Shown: positions 32,406 through 42,018 of the stretch, one piece after another | How the letters are laid out: the number at the start of each line of letters is the position of its first letter | Numbering within the stretch: the stretch's first letter is position 1 | NCBI GenBank assembly: GCA_029204225.1 | Contig: CM055109.1 | Span: 19,731,783 to 19,795,782, forward strand | Direction of reading: 5' to 3' | Origin: Diphasiastrum complanatum | Lineage: Eukaryota; Streptophyta; Lycopodiopsida; Lycopodiales; Lycopodiaceae | Length of the DNA: 64,000 bases | Notes under the pieces: generated by a model | Databases searched by the model: none | What the model saw: only the letters and a program-made list of their open reading frames with translations | What the model was told of the DNA's origin: nothing | Position numbers and translations under genes: made by a program

Positions 32406-34949
32406 CTAAGTATCCACTACACCAGTATCGACGCATTTAGCTGCTTCACCTAACTCAAGTGTGTACTCATATCCACAAGAAGCACAACTGATCTGCTGAG
32501 AGATAGCCTGTAATAATAGCAAAAGTAAAAAATAAAGGATGAGTCCATGTACTGAGGTGGTACATTATTAGCGTGTGACATGACCATAATCTACTGTTTT
32601 TTTGTTTCTACCTTGATCTGCTGAAGACGTTCATGCATTGTGCGTAGATACTCTTCTTCTCCAGCTTTATCTCCATTTATCGCGTTTAGCTCTTGTTCAA
32701 GCGACTCGAAATCTAACGCCTTCAAATCCTCCTGCAAAGTGATTATATAGGTCATTGCCTTGCTATCTATGAACGCCTACTTTCCTTTTAAAAATATTTC
32801 TCTATGTAACGAGTAGTGATGCTCACAAGTTACTTTGAACTTTGAGGGAAACAAGACATGCTTTTGAAAAACAAGACATGCTATGTGTTCTTACGGGAAA
32901 GCTTGAAGCTCTGTCCGATAACTCATTAAACAAACTTTGTAACTGCAGAAACGCATTTCAGCATAAGGAGCGTGGTCAGCATAAGGATTGTGCTCTGTGA
33001 CATCGTGCTTTATTTACATCATTTTCGCGTAATCAAAAGTTCTTCTCAGGACCTTAAAGCCGGCATGAGTAGAATGAAACTCCGGACCTCATCGTTTTGA
33101 GACGATAAAGATTTGCATGAATAATGTAATTCGCGAAGCTCTTCCTGCGTTATTGTCAAGTCGCGTCTAACTTCTTGACGCTTCTTTTCAACCTCCGAAA
33201 TTCTCAACTTTGTCTGTTTCAGTACAAACGTAAGTGAAACTGATGCCAAACGGCTTCTAGCTTGAAGAGTCACCAAACACTACAGTAATGCATTATGCTC
33301 GGGCACGAACCCGTTCAATTTCAGCCTCATAGAACGCAGCATCCTGCTCAGGCTCTGAAAAAAGACACAATAAAAAAGCATTTTAGTCAGTTTTTGATCA
33401 TTTGCAATAGCTATCGTCAAGTTATACGCCCTTCGTGTAATAAGGTAACTGCAATCAATAACATTATACCTGCACAAGCTTCACTTGATAAATTGGAAAA
33501 TTTTGGCTCATTCTACAAAGATTTAAACGTCCTTTGTCAGGTTTAATGTACTTTTGAATATTCCGGCTCAACTTTGCGTAAGTTATGTAAGAAACTTCCT
33601 TTCATCGCCAGCTTAAACTAGTCCATGGTTTCTAGCACCATCAGAATATGAGGTTACAGGGTTAGTTCTGATATGGCAGTCACCTCCATTGATGTTTTAG
33701 CATTACTTTGAGAGTTATAATAATCCTGCAAGAATCACTCAGTGGCGTTATTCAAAAGTTCTTATCAGAGTAAATTGCATTTTGCCTACAGAAAGTGAAT
33801 TTTGAAATTAAGCAGTGGCCAGGAAGCATGCACTAGATAATTCAAGAAATTAACCTCGTATCTTTGAATCTGTTCAGCAAGACTTTTCGAAAAATCTACA
33901 TAGTACACCCTGATCGCCATCAAATAATTTAACATTACAACCTGCGCTTCACTTAGATGTTATGCTTTTCTATTTGCCAATCCACATCTAAGGTTGCTAC
34001 AAACAGAGCTTGCGTTAGGAGTCAGGAAAACATAACCGCGAGGCAAAGGCGCTTGCAACTGTTATAACGACCGCTTAACGAGTGCCACCTCGAATTACTT
34101 TCCAGCGAAATTTGTGTACCTTTTCTCATTGAAGGTATTAGATTGCTTTGCAATATCCTGGGTTAAGAGCTCCAACGCCTGGAAAAAGCCAGCTCGCTAC
34201 GTTAAACTGGGCAATCGACAACTATGGCAACTTATTTAAAGTTTGCTGCATCAAATCGCCGTTCATGTCTTGCCTGGGCAAGAGCGGCAGAGTGCGTATC
34301 CAATTTCGCTGCCTCTTTCTTTCCTTCGAGGATTTGCTTCGATAGCTTATCACTTTGTTTGCAAAGAAGATCGATCTCCCATGTAGTGCGATTAGATTCT
34401 GCCACAACTGCGCTTACAAAATTCTCAATGAGCTGTATGTTGCAAATACTTGTTGATCCATCTCAATCACCGAATCAATCTATCTACTAAATGAATAAAA
34501 CAAATTCACATTTATACCAGTATTTAGATCCTTTTCGATGGCAATGATAGCCGTTCTCTGCTTGTATTGTTCTGCAGTAAGCTCAGCCACCTTGTCTTCG
34601 TACTCTGGTGATCGTTTTTCAGAAAAGATGACAAATAAGATGTATCAGAATAGCCTCTCAAAAAATGAAGAACATGATTAAGAAAAACGGCTACAAAACA
34701 ACGTCGAAAATGACCAACTAGCTTGCAGATACATACTAACATCACCATCCTTGTGAGCAGATTGCTTTTCTTTTGATATTTATCACTTGGGAACAGATTG
34801 CTTTTCTTTTGATATATATATATATATCTTTTTAAAAGAGAAATGTATGGAATACATGGAATGACAAAGCAAAGGTAAAGGAATTTTGTGAGAGAAAGAC
34901 CGTTCATCTGCGTGCGTAGAGATCTGAGATGCTGCAGGTAGCCGTCCAT
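32406..34949 (-). CDS. Coiled-coil protein, 12 exons, 320 aa, function unknown
   Basis: Exons from high to low: 34949-34901, 34604-34518, 34461-34274, 34178-34120, 33909-33855, 33725-33684, 33512-33470, 33354-33311, 33213-33088, 32942-32895, 32731-32612, 32507-32406. They total 963 bases, join in phase throughout and end in TAG, which strongly supports a working gene. Intron 3 has a GC donor (CAG then GCAAGA); the other 11 are GT-AG. The protein starts MDGYLQHLRSLRTQMN, is rich in Glu, Lys, Gln and Leu with heptad-like helices over most of its length (RISEVEKKRQEVRRDL is typical), and ends in a short cysteine-bearing tail (SCASCGYEYTLELG). No signal peptide, membrane segment or enzyme motif is seen. 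Many tiny exons resemble those of conserved plant mitotic or cytoskeletal coiled-coil proteins, but I do not recognise the family. Confidence 0.85.
34757..34829. repeat. Short tandem duplication and (TA)n in intron 1
   Basis: The word CAGATTGCTTTTCTTTTGATAT occurs twice, about 37 bp apart, the second running into a TA repeat (about 34815-34828). It lies inside the first intron of the coiled-coil gene. Confidence 0.8.
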
Positions 34950-35107
34950 ATTGAGACGTAAAGCACTGTATCAGTGTATTTCACAGTCTCCTTACCTGGC
35001 AAAATTTTCAGTGTATTTCACACTCTCCTTACCTGGCAGAATCTGATAGCACGGCGTTGCACAAAGAACCAAACACAAAGAAACCAAATATTGAGGGACC
35101 TTACTTA

Positions 35108-35214
35108 TTATGGAAGGAGCCGGGCACAGGCCATTTTGCCCGGTTCGGCTTTCCAAAAAGATTTAGGCTCAGAGCCTAAATTTTTTTGGAAAGCCGAACC
35201 GGCTCCTTCCATTG
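35108..35214. repeat. Long fold-back (MITE-like) upstream of the coiled-coil gene
   Basis: Ends ATGGAAGGAGCCGG and CCGGCTCCTTCCAT are exact inverses. The central arms GGTTCGGCTTTCCAAAAA and TTTTTGGAAAGCCGAACC pair across a centre at AGGCTCAGAGCCT. The left arm has an additional small hairpin (CCGGGC and GCCCGG around about 12 bases). No transposase is present. It could be a miniature inverted-repeat element or a promoter-proximal hairpin. Confidence 0.75.
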
Positions 35215-35280
35215 CGTAATGGAGTCTTTGACTTTTTCACATACCATTTACAAAGCATAATCAGCACTGTGGTTTTTTTT

Positions 35281-35308
35281 GGACCAATGAGAAACTGCCA
35301 CGTGGCAG
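35281..35308 (-). promoter_or_regulatory. Candidate promoter motifs: CCAAT box and palindromic G-box
   Basis: CCAAT at 35284-35288 (plus) and the 14-base palindrome CTGCCACGTGGCAG at 35295-35308, which contains the bZIP/bHLH-binding G-box CACGTG. They lie about 335-360 bp upstream of the ATG at 34949. Position and motif are suggestive only; the hairpin at 35108-35214 lies between them and the gene. Confidence 0.35.
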
Positions 35309-35637
35309 TCTGACGCGCGTTTGGAATGTGCTTCAGAATTTTAAATTTTTTAAAAAAAAATTCAGTGACATCTATGCTTTTCAAAAAGCCCAAAAATTGG
35401 GCGTAATTCAGAATAGTTTTCATCTACTGTAAAAAACTGTTACTTAACGTAAAATTTTATAACATGCTGTAAAAATCCAAAACATGCTACATCCTGCAAG
35501 AAGGAAATCTAATCTAGGTAGTCGATCAATCTGCAAAAGTGAATCAGCCGAGGGCAGTTTGGTGAAATTAACAGTGGCATGAGTAAGATAAAAAGAGGTA
35601 AATTTTGATACAGTGCTTTACGACGGGGAAGGCCCCA

Positions 35638-35669
<32 letters not shown>

Positions 35670-35675
35670 GGGGGG
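35638..35675 (+). repeat. Poly-G tract (31 G, then T, then 6 G)
   Basis: An uninterrupted run of 31 guanines followed by TGGGGGG. It could fold as a G-quadruplex, and its exact length is likely to be unreliable in any assembly. Confidence 0.9.
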
Positions 35676-35996
35676 TCCCCTATACTTTAAAAATCAATGG
35701 AGAATCACTTATCAAACGATGTTTGCTGAACCAAATTATGGTCAACACACAGGCCCAAGGCATCTCAAGGTGTCTAGATGATACTTCCTGTTTTTATTAA
35801 TAAAAGATGAGAGAACCCATCAGAGTACAAAGGAATGCATGTAAAAAGCATAAAGGCCATAAGGCGAATTGAGATAGTGGCTAGATATTAATGTTTTGTT
35901 GGTTTACAAGGCAAAAGTGGCTTTGGCCCATTTTCACACACAACCCAACTTGGCCCTAGGTGGCAGCTGAGCTGGCATCTAAATGTTGCCAGGCAG

Positions 35997-36237
35997 TGTT
36001 GAAGGTTTGAACACACACAACCTTTCTTTTGCAGTTGATAGTGAAGCCCACTTCTTAGGTGGTTACAGTTCACAACAGCCGAAGTACAATTCACAGCAGC
36101 CAAAGTACCAATAGTAGCCAAAGTGGAAATACGGGGCACCTGTCACAAACCACTAACCATTCTTTTAATAGTAGATAGGTTAAAAGAAGGAGCTAAGCCT
36201 TAATAATGCTTAGTTTTTTCTATATATATGAGGCACA
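35997..36237 (+). repeat. Copia 5' LTR, truncated
   Basis: Aligns with 37272-37475 with an extra repeat of the words CAGTTCACA and CAGCCAAAGTA (about 36067-36105) not found in the right copy. A TATA-like TATATATATG lies at 36221-36230. Confidence 0.85.
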
Positions 36238-36239
36238 AC

Positions 36240-36909
36240 ATTCGAAGATGCAGCCAAGGCCATTGTAGAGGAAAAACTCATGTGAGAGGAAGCAGATGAG
36301 CAAGACTCCAATGAAAATGTCCTTTTCACAAGGAAAAAGGGAAAAATGAAATTCAGACCACTAAAGCACCAAGAGCACAAAGATGTTGATCTAAAGAGCA
36401 GTGAACAACAGAAGACTAACAAGAAAGAAATTGTTTGTCACTGTTGCAAGAAGAAAGGCCATTATGCAAGAGATTGTTGGTCCAATCCAAGCAACAAAGC
36501 CAAGAAAGACAAAGCACATCTGGTGGAGTCTTCTAGCCCAAATGATGATGTAGAAAAGGCCTATACTACTGAGCAAATGGCTGAGACAGAGCAAGCCTTT
36601 ACTTCTTGTGAAATTTCATCACCCATTGTGTTGGATTCAAGTGCTATAGCTCACATTTTGTGCAAGAAGGAATTATTGAGAGAATATGCAGAATGCAGAA
36701 CACCCAAGAAGGTAAAACTTGGGGATGACAACCAACATGAGGTGAAAGGCACTGGTGTCCTTCATCTTAGAACTAGAAAAGGCACAACAAGGCTGACTGG
36801 GGCCTTGTATGTACTGTCCTTGAAAAAGGACCTAATGTCAGTGGCAAAATTGGCAGACATGGGAATGAAAATCAGTTTCGAGGCTGGCTCGAGAAATAGT
36901 CCTTTTTAG
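36240..36909 (+). pseudogene. Copia Gag tail and protease
   Basis: In one frame from about 36242: EDAAKAIVEEKLM, a TGA, EEADEQDSNENVLFTRKKG, then knuckle CHCCKKKGHYARDC and a protease-like stretch. The protease active-site triad, normally D-S/T-G-A, reads LDSSAIAH here, so the conserved Gly is Ser. ALYVLSLKKDLMSVAKLADMG is the usual copia protease end. The frame stops at 36907 where integrase should follow. Confidence 0.85.
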
Positions 36910-37250
36910 CTCAATCCTCATGTGAAGCTGAGTACATAGCGGCTTCAAAGAACACTAACGAAGTAATGCACTGTTAAGATATGTTTTAGAGAAAATCAGA
37001 GAAGAACAAATGGACCCTACAATGCTATACATGGACAACAAAAGTGCAATCAATCTTGCAAAGGATCCGATATTCCATTCTAGAACGAAGCACATTCATT
37101 TGAAGTATCATCACATTAGGGACATTTTGCAAAAATCAGCTATGCAAATTTACTACATTTAGTCATCTGAAATGACATCAGACATTCTAACAAAGCCACT
37201 AGCAAAGAAAGAGTTTGAATATCTCAGATTAAAGATGGGCATTGGATAAG
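36910..37250 (+). pseudogene. Copia RNase H region
   Basis: Shows SSCEAEYIAASKNTNEV, LEKIREEQMD, MDNKSAINLAKDPIFHSRTK, HIHLKYHHIRD and ILTKPLAKKEFEYLRLKMGI. These are the standard RNase H landmarks. One frameshift lies near 36975 and a stop near 37160. A purine tract (AAGAGGAGG, 37262-37270) precedes the 3' LTR. Confidence 0.88.
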
Positions 37251-37271
37251 GTTGTGAGTTCAAGAGGAGGA

Positions 37272-37640
37272 TGTTGAAGGTTTGAACACACACAACCTTC
37301 CTTCTGCAGTTGACAGTGAAGCCACTTCTTAGGTGGTTACAGTTCACAGCAACCAAAGTAGTAGCCAAAGTGCAAATACAAGGCACCTGTCACAAACCAC
37401 TAACCATTCTTTTAATGGTAGGTTAGGGTAAAAGAATGAGCTTAATAATGCTTAGTTTTTTCTATATATATGAGGCATCGTTTTGCATACGATCATCAGC
37501 TGAAGAGCCCACAAGGGAGCGTTATTGTAGCATTGTTGAGTTCAACAGACACTAGATCTTTTTTACATTAATGTAATTAGTTCTTGACTTCAATACAATG
37601 GCTGCTAGTTTACAGAACTATTGTTCTCTCTGTTCAATCT
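37272..37640 (+). repeat. Copia 3' LTR
   Basis: Starts TGTTGAAGG after the polypurine tract. TATA-like TATATATATG lies near 37460. The right edge is not fixed because the partner LTR is truncated; the end is placed by the loss of LTR character. Confidence 0.7.
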
Positions 37641-38224
37641 TGTAGGATGAATGCTAATCCATTGGTAGAATATGTCAAGTTTCCCAGTTCTGTTTTCTTT
37701 GCATTTGTTGAATGACTACTTCTTGCAAAGCCCTGCTGAAATGCTGAGTGTAAGTTAAGTTTGTATTAGATAGGTCCAAGTGATTTGGTTTCAAGGCAAA
37801 ATAGCTTACATGATTCCTCTGCTGTTGAGCTTTACTATTTTGTCTAGTAGTGCCCCCTGACAACTACTTCTACGAGCAGTGCTCCTAAAACCTCTCTCAA
37901 GCTTGCCTTTGATATCCTACATATTCAATGGATGTTGGCTTTTAAAAAATCATGCCTTCTAAGACCTTCGACTAAAAAATGTTTCATTTTAAATCCTACA
38001 ACTAGCAAAGATTGTCGGTTATTATAGTAGCTAGCCTTGTTAAAGATTAGTGCATTATTTGAAACTAATTTTAATCTGGTAAATTATATTCATCATATAA
38101 AAAAAAAAGTCAAAATTTTCAAACATTGTTGGCATCCAACTAATTTTCTTAAGCATCAACCTAGCTCGCTCCAACAATAGTTTTCATGGTATAAGGTTAG
38201 AAATTAGCCATGTATCAATAGATT
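37641..38224. other. No gene seen
   Basis: A segment at about 37960-38045 (AATCCTACAACTAG onwards) resembles 48090-48195 in wording, so both may be tails of one repeat family. Nothing else recognised. Confidence 0.35.
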
Positions 38225-39113
38225 TATGAAAAAAAAGGGGACACTATTCTACAGAATGCCGAAGGTGCCCTAAAAGCTAAGGCACCCTGTAAATCTTATC
38301 CTAAGGCCATTCGTAAGAGTGACCCACTTTTTGCATCATCACCAACATTCACTTCAGCACTGACTGACGTCGCACCCTTTTTTTTACGCTCACTCCATGC
38401 AATTGCGCTAACAGATTGGACAACGATTGCAACCACCCACGATCTCTTACAGACAACACATCCACCCTGTACTTTCACATCTGCACACTTGTAATATTAT
38501 GTATATATACATATTCTGGACACCATTGAGAAGATGATGATGATCAGATGATTAAGTGAGTGAAGAAGAGACTAAGAGAAGTGGTCTCATTCCTCATTAT
38601 AGACAAAATAAGCTTCGTAGGACACGAGTTTCATCCGCTATTGTATTGTGCTATGCCGTATTATCTTGTATACATGATATACTTAATTTGATACAACTCT
38701 TTGTTCTACATTCAGATATGTGTTAATGTTGCTATGCTTGTTCTTTATTTTGTCTGATCTTTCTAGTTGCTCTTTCTGGTAATAGAGATCAACTTTTAGT
38801 CTTGTTTTTCACGAACAATTCACGAATAATTATCAGTCAAGCACAGTCTAGCTCTTCGCGAATCATTCACGACAGATAATTTGTCTTGCAATTTGCGACA
38901 AAGTACTCATCTAGCGCTTCATCCATTAAATGTTTGGCTACGTAATCTAGAATGACTGTGATTTCTATCACTAAAGTTCTCTTCATTCTGATAGGCGTAG
39001 TCATGCTTACGGAGAGAGAGTCAAATAATTCATTCCACTGTGCACGGACATTTTTAGTTCGAGTTCGCTTCTCGTTCGTGTTCTTCATTTATTCTCCCCC
39101 TCTCTCTCCAACA
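38225..39113 (+). repeat. LTR, plus orientation
   Basis: Ends CTCTCCAACA at 39113. The segment 38480-38845 has no counterpart in the inverted LTR, so either an insertion here (it includes TGTATATATACAT near 38497) or a deletion there. The bases after the LTR (ATTTGGATTTGAG) no longer fit the primer-binding site seen in the other copy. Confidence 0.7.
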
Positions 39114-40111
39114 ATTTGGATTTGAGATATCAGAAAAAACAACAAAAATCGGTCAAATCTGCTAGACAAAAATCGTCATCAGAACTGATAAATTTTTGTT
39201 TTTTTTCAGAAAACGTTTGCTGAGTTGCAAGCACCTTCAGTTTTGATCACAGAAGCTTCATTTTGAAGGGTGAACAATCCTTCCCAACAAATTTTCAGAA
39301 ACATCCGAAAAACCATAAAAAAAACATCAAAAAATCACCAAAATCCTAAAAATACAGAAAAAGAACCTTCGTCCAATTTGCTATGCATAGGTGTGATTCA
39401 GATCTATTTACTGCTGGATCGGCGAAGAATTATATCAGAAATAGAAGGTTTTCCAGAGAGGATCAGTTGTCATATTGTCATATTTTTGCCAAAAAAGTCT
39501 CTTTTTTGCAAAAATACCAGTATTACTCTTAATTCTTTGCCAAAACCTTTGTCGAATTTTCAAATTGTTCTATTTATAGTAAATTACTGTTTTTGAGTTC
39601 GACAAATATTCATCCTATCCAGATCATAGAAAATCTTTATTTTTATCCTGGCCAAACTACAGAAAATGTGTTTTTGTGTGCCAGAAACCTTTGCCAGTTC
39701 TACCCTAGCTTTATTTGTGTCAAATTCAGAGGATGAGAGTTCTGCGAAGGTTATTTCTAAAGAATTTTTCGAAAAAACTTGATTAGAGAGTTTTTTTTTC
39801 CAAAAATAACACTCTTGAATCTTTGTCGAGTGAATCTTCACCTAGGGAACCTTCGCCAGTTCTACTTTTAGGTTTTGATTTTCTAGATCAAGTCCCTGTC
39901 AAATTTTGGGTCAAATCTAATACAGTCTGATTTTGATTTTGAGAATTTTTTCATTTTTGAGAAGTATCAATTGGTTGATTTTCGAAATCTTTTTCATGAT
40001 ATAGGAATCTGATTCTTGTCAAGTGAAAGAAATCTAGCAGATCTGATCTGAGATAGTTTTGATTGAAAATCTAGATCCAATCTCATTGTCTGCTTGATTT
40101 AATCTGTAAAG
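39114..40111 (+). other. Leader of the LTR element, no gene
   Basis: About 1 kb between LTR and gag, T-rich, with repeated TTTGCCA- and TTCGCCA-type words. No coding feature recognised. Confidence 0.45.
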
Positions 40112-40475
40112 ATGGCTGTCCTTGGAGGTGCTCCTCAGGAAGTCAATCCAATCATTGTCAGAAGAGCACCCCATTTGGATCTACCCAAATACAATGGATT
40201 AACAAATCCAGTTAGATTTTTTCAAACGAGTAAAACGCCTCAGATTTGAGTGCGAACCTGAACTGATTAACGAAAATGCCATGATTATGTGGTTTTTGTC
40301 AAGTCTATCTAAAAGGATCAGACGTGAGCTGAAATGCCATAATGAGTATGCACTTTTGCAAAATGCTATGGATGATGTAATTCAGGAGGAGGATGAATAT
40401 TCAGATGATGAGCCGAATATCAGTATGTTGCCTTATACAGCAGGGCAGACCACTATGACATCTTCTTCTACTTAG
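40112..40475 (+). pseudogene. Gag N-terminal fragment
   Basis: Starts at ATG 40112 with MAVLGGAPQEVNPI and PHLDLPKYNGLTNPVRFF. After a 1-base shift near 40218 it continues RVKRLRFECEPELINEN, AMIMWFLSSLSKRIRREL and ends MLPYTAGQ before a stop at 40475. The PKYNG...NPVRFF and WFLSSL words resemble the retrotransposon Gag fold. The protein is cut after about 120 codons. Whether it is gypsy or copia cannot be told because no pol is present. Confidence 0.6.
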
Positions 40476-40706
40476 TTGTGCTCTTGTTGGTGTACAAAAC
40501 GTGAGAATCAGCTGAGGAGCTGAAGGCTTCGTTCCTCCGCGTGTCTTCCTGCAACAACATTGCAATGACTCTTGGAAGAGTCAGCTTTGGATGTTCGTGA
40601 TGATCATCACCCAACTGTCGTATGCTACCTTACAGAACAAGAAGACAATTACTCTATCAACTAGTAGAGTCTTGTTTCTGTGGAAGCTTATCACGCTATA
40701 GAAATA

Positions 40707-40718
40707 GCTCTGATACCA
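40707..40718 (-). other. tRNA-iMet primer-binding site (inverted half)
   Basis: Minus strand TGGTATCAGAGC flush with the LTR end CCAACA at 40719. Confidence 0.9.
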
Positions 40719-41425
40719 TGTTGGAAAGAGGGGGTGAAAGAAAGATAACTCAAAAAGAAACAAACTCGAATGAAAAAATGTTCGTGCGCAGTGGAATAAG
40801 CTATTACTCTCTTTCCTCAAGCATGACTATTCCTATCAATCTCGAACAGAACATTAGTGATAGAAATCACGTTCGATCTAATTATGTAGCCAAACGTTAA
40901 GCATCAAAACATCAGACAAATAATTTGTCGCGAAAAGCTAGACTACTAATCATGAAGAAGGCACAAAAGTGGTTGTGCTGTCTATAGGAGATCGTGGGTG
41001 GCTATTGTTGTTGTCAAATATGATTGCACAGTGCATGGAACGAGCGTGAGGAGGCCGTGACGTCGGGCTTCACTAAAATTAACACTGATGAAAATGCGCA
41101 AAACATGACACTCTGACAAATGCTTTAAAAATTGATTTACAGGGTACCCTCGGTTTTCTATAAGGGCACCGTTGGCATTTGTAGGACACCTTCGGCATTT
41201 GTAGGGCAGTGTCGCCTTTTTCGCCTTTTTCGCATTTTTCGCCTGTTCAAATTTGCTTGTATTTATGCAGACTGTCGCTAATCTAGAAGTGTCGCAAACA
41301 CTTGGTTGCTCAGGGTGGCTTGAAGGTAAGCGACAGTGTTGCATTTTTTGCCTATAGAAGTTCTTGAGTAAAAATGCAAACTGTAGTGACAATCAGTTCA
41401 AATATGCAGACTGTGCGACAATATG
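40719..41425 (-). repeat. LTR, minus orientation
   Basis: Inverse copy of the LTR at 38225-39113 over most of its length, without the 38480-38845 segment. The outer edge is estimated from TGTCGCACAGTCTGC on the minus strand. It contains a short repeat CGCCTTTTT/CGCATTTTT (41213-41243). Confidence 0.75.
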
Positions 41426-41544
41426 AGTAAAAATGCAATTAGTATTCATGAGTAGAGGCAAGCAATTGTTGCTTCTCTGAGTGCTTATTCAGATGGAGGT
41501 AGATTAACATAGGATTTAGGAGAGTAGAGGAGATAAATCCAACA

Positions 41545-41720
41545 CATCATACATGTAATCTCTCCTTGAATCAGACCACAGGGTCTTGATTCTCTGACCA
41601 ATTTCAGTCTCAACAAACTACTTGAATTCTCTGAAATAGTTGAATGTCTTAAATTTGTTCTTGATGAACATGATTTTGGTGAATCTGGAGAGTTCATCAA
41701 TAAATGTGATGAAATATTAA
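41545..41720 (-). pseudogene. Copia integrase core scrap
   Basis: Minus strand reads FITFIDELSRFTK, FREFK, a stop, FVETEIGQRIKTLWSDSRRDYM. This is the integrase core around the second catalytic Asp (usual form KTLRSDNGGEY). The fragment is isolated and lies just outside the inverted LTR. Confidence 0.78.
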
Positions 41721-42018
41721 GGATAATTTAGCATGCATATAGGCTTAAAATGTATCAAAAATTCATACGTGCGCACAAACATGCTGAATCAAAACATGCA
41801 GTAGACCGTTGGGAAGCTGTAATTATCGGTTAACTAAAAAATAAAACCAAAAAAAGAAATGCAGCAAAATGCCAATTATTAGCTAAGAATACGGAGCAAA
41901 CTAAAGAAGAGCAAGCTTGCTCGTTGTATTTAAAAAACTGTTGTTTTTATATTTACAAAACTACTGGAGTAGCATTTAAAGGATGCATAAATGTTTTTGA
42001 GCGTACTCTGTGACAACA
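41721..42018. other. No gene seen
   Basis: Unassigned AT-rich spacer. Confidence 0.4.

Larger units (their letters stand above)
35997..37640 (+). mobile_element. Copia deletion derivative (about 1.6 kb)
   Basis: Two LTR copies (35997-36237 and 37272 to about 37640, both starting TGTTGAAGGTTTG) enclose a fused internal part with gag tail, zinc knuckle, protease and then directly RNase H. Integrase and RT are gone. The left LTR is cut after its TATATATATGAGGCA region, where it joins mid-gag. So two deletions shaped it: one from LTR to gag and one from protease to RNase H. It belongs to a copia family different from the one at 12-17 kb. Confidence 0.88.
38225..41425. mobile_element. LTR element with two LTRs facing each other
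   Basis: A plus-strand LTR (38225-39113), leader and gag fragment (to 40475) are followed by an inverted primer-binding site (40707-40718) and an inverted LTR of the same family (40719 to about 41425). Matching words include TGTTGGAAAGAGGGGG against CTCTCTCCAACA, the segment with GTGATTTCTATCACTAA, and ATGCCGAAGGTG with its neighbours. A normal element has direct LTRs, so this is an inverted product, for example from self-insertion or recombination between two copies. Confidence 0.75.

Noticed and set aside
34524-34949. Minus-strand 141-codon continuous frame beginning MDGYLQHLRS as a single-exon gene
   Set aside because: It reads through intron 1 (from 34900). The spliced model with exon 2 at 34604-34518 keeps frame through 12 exons and has proper splice sites.
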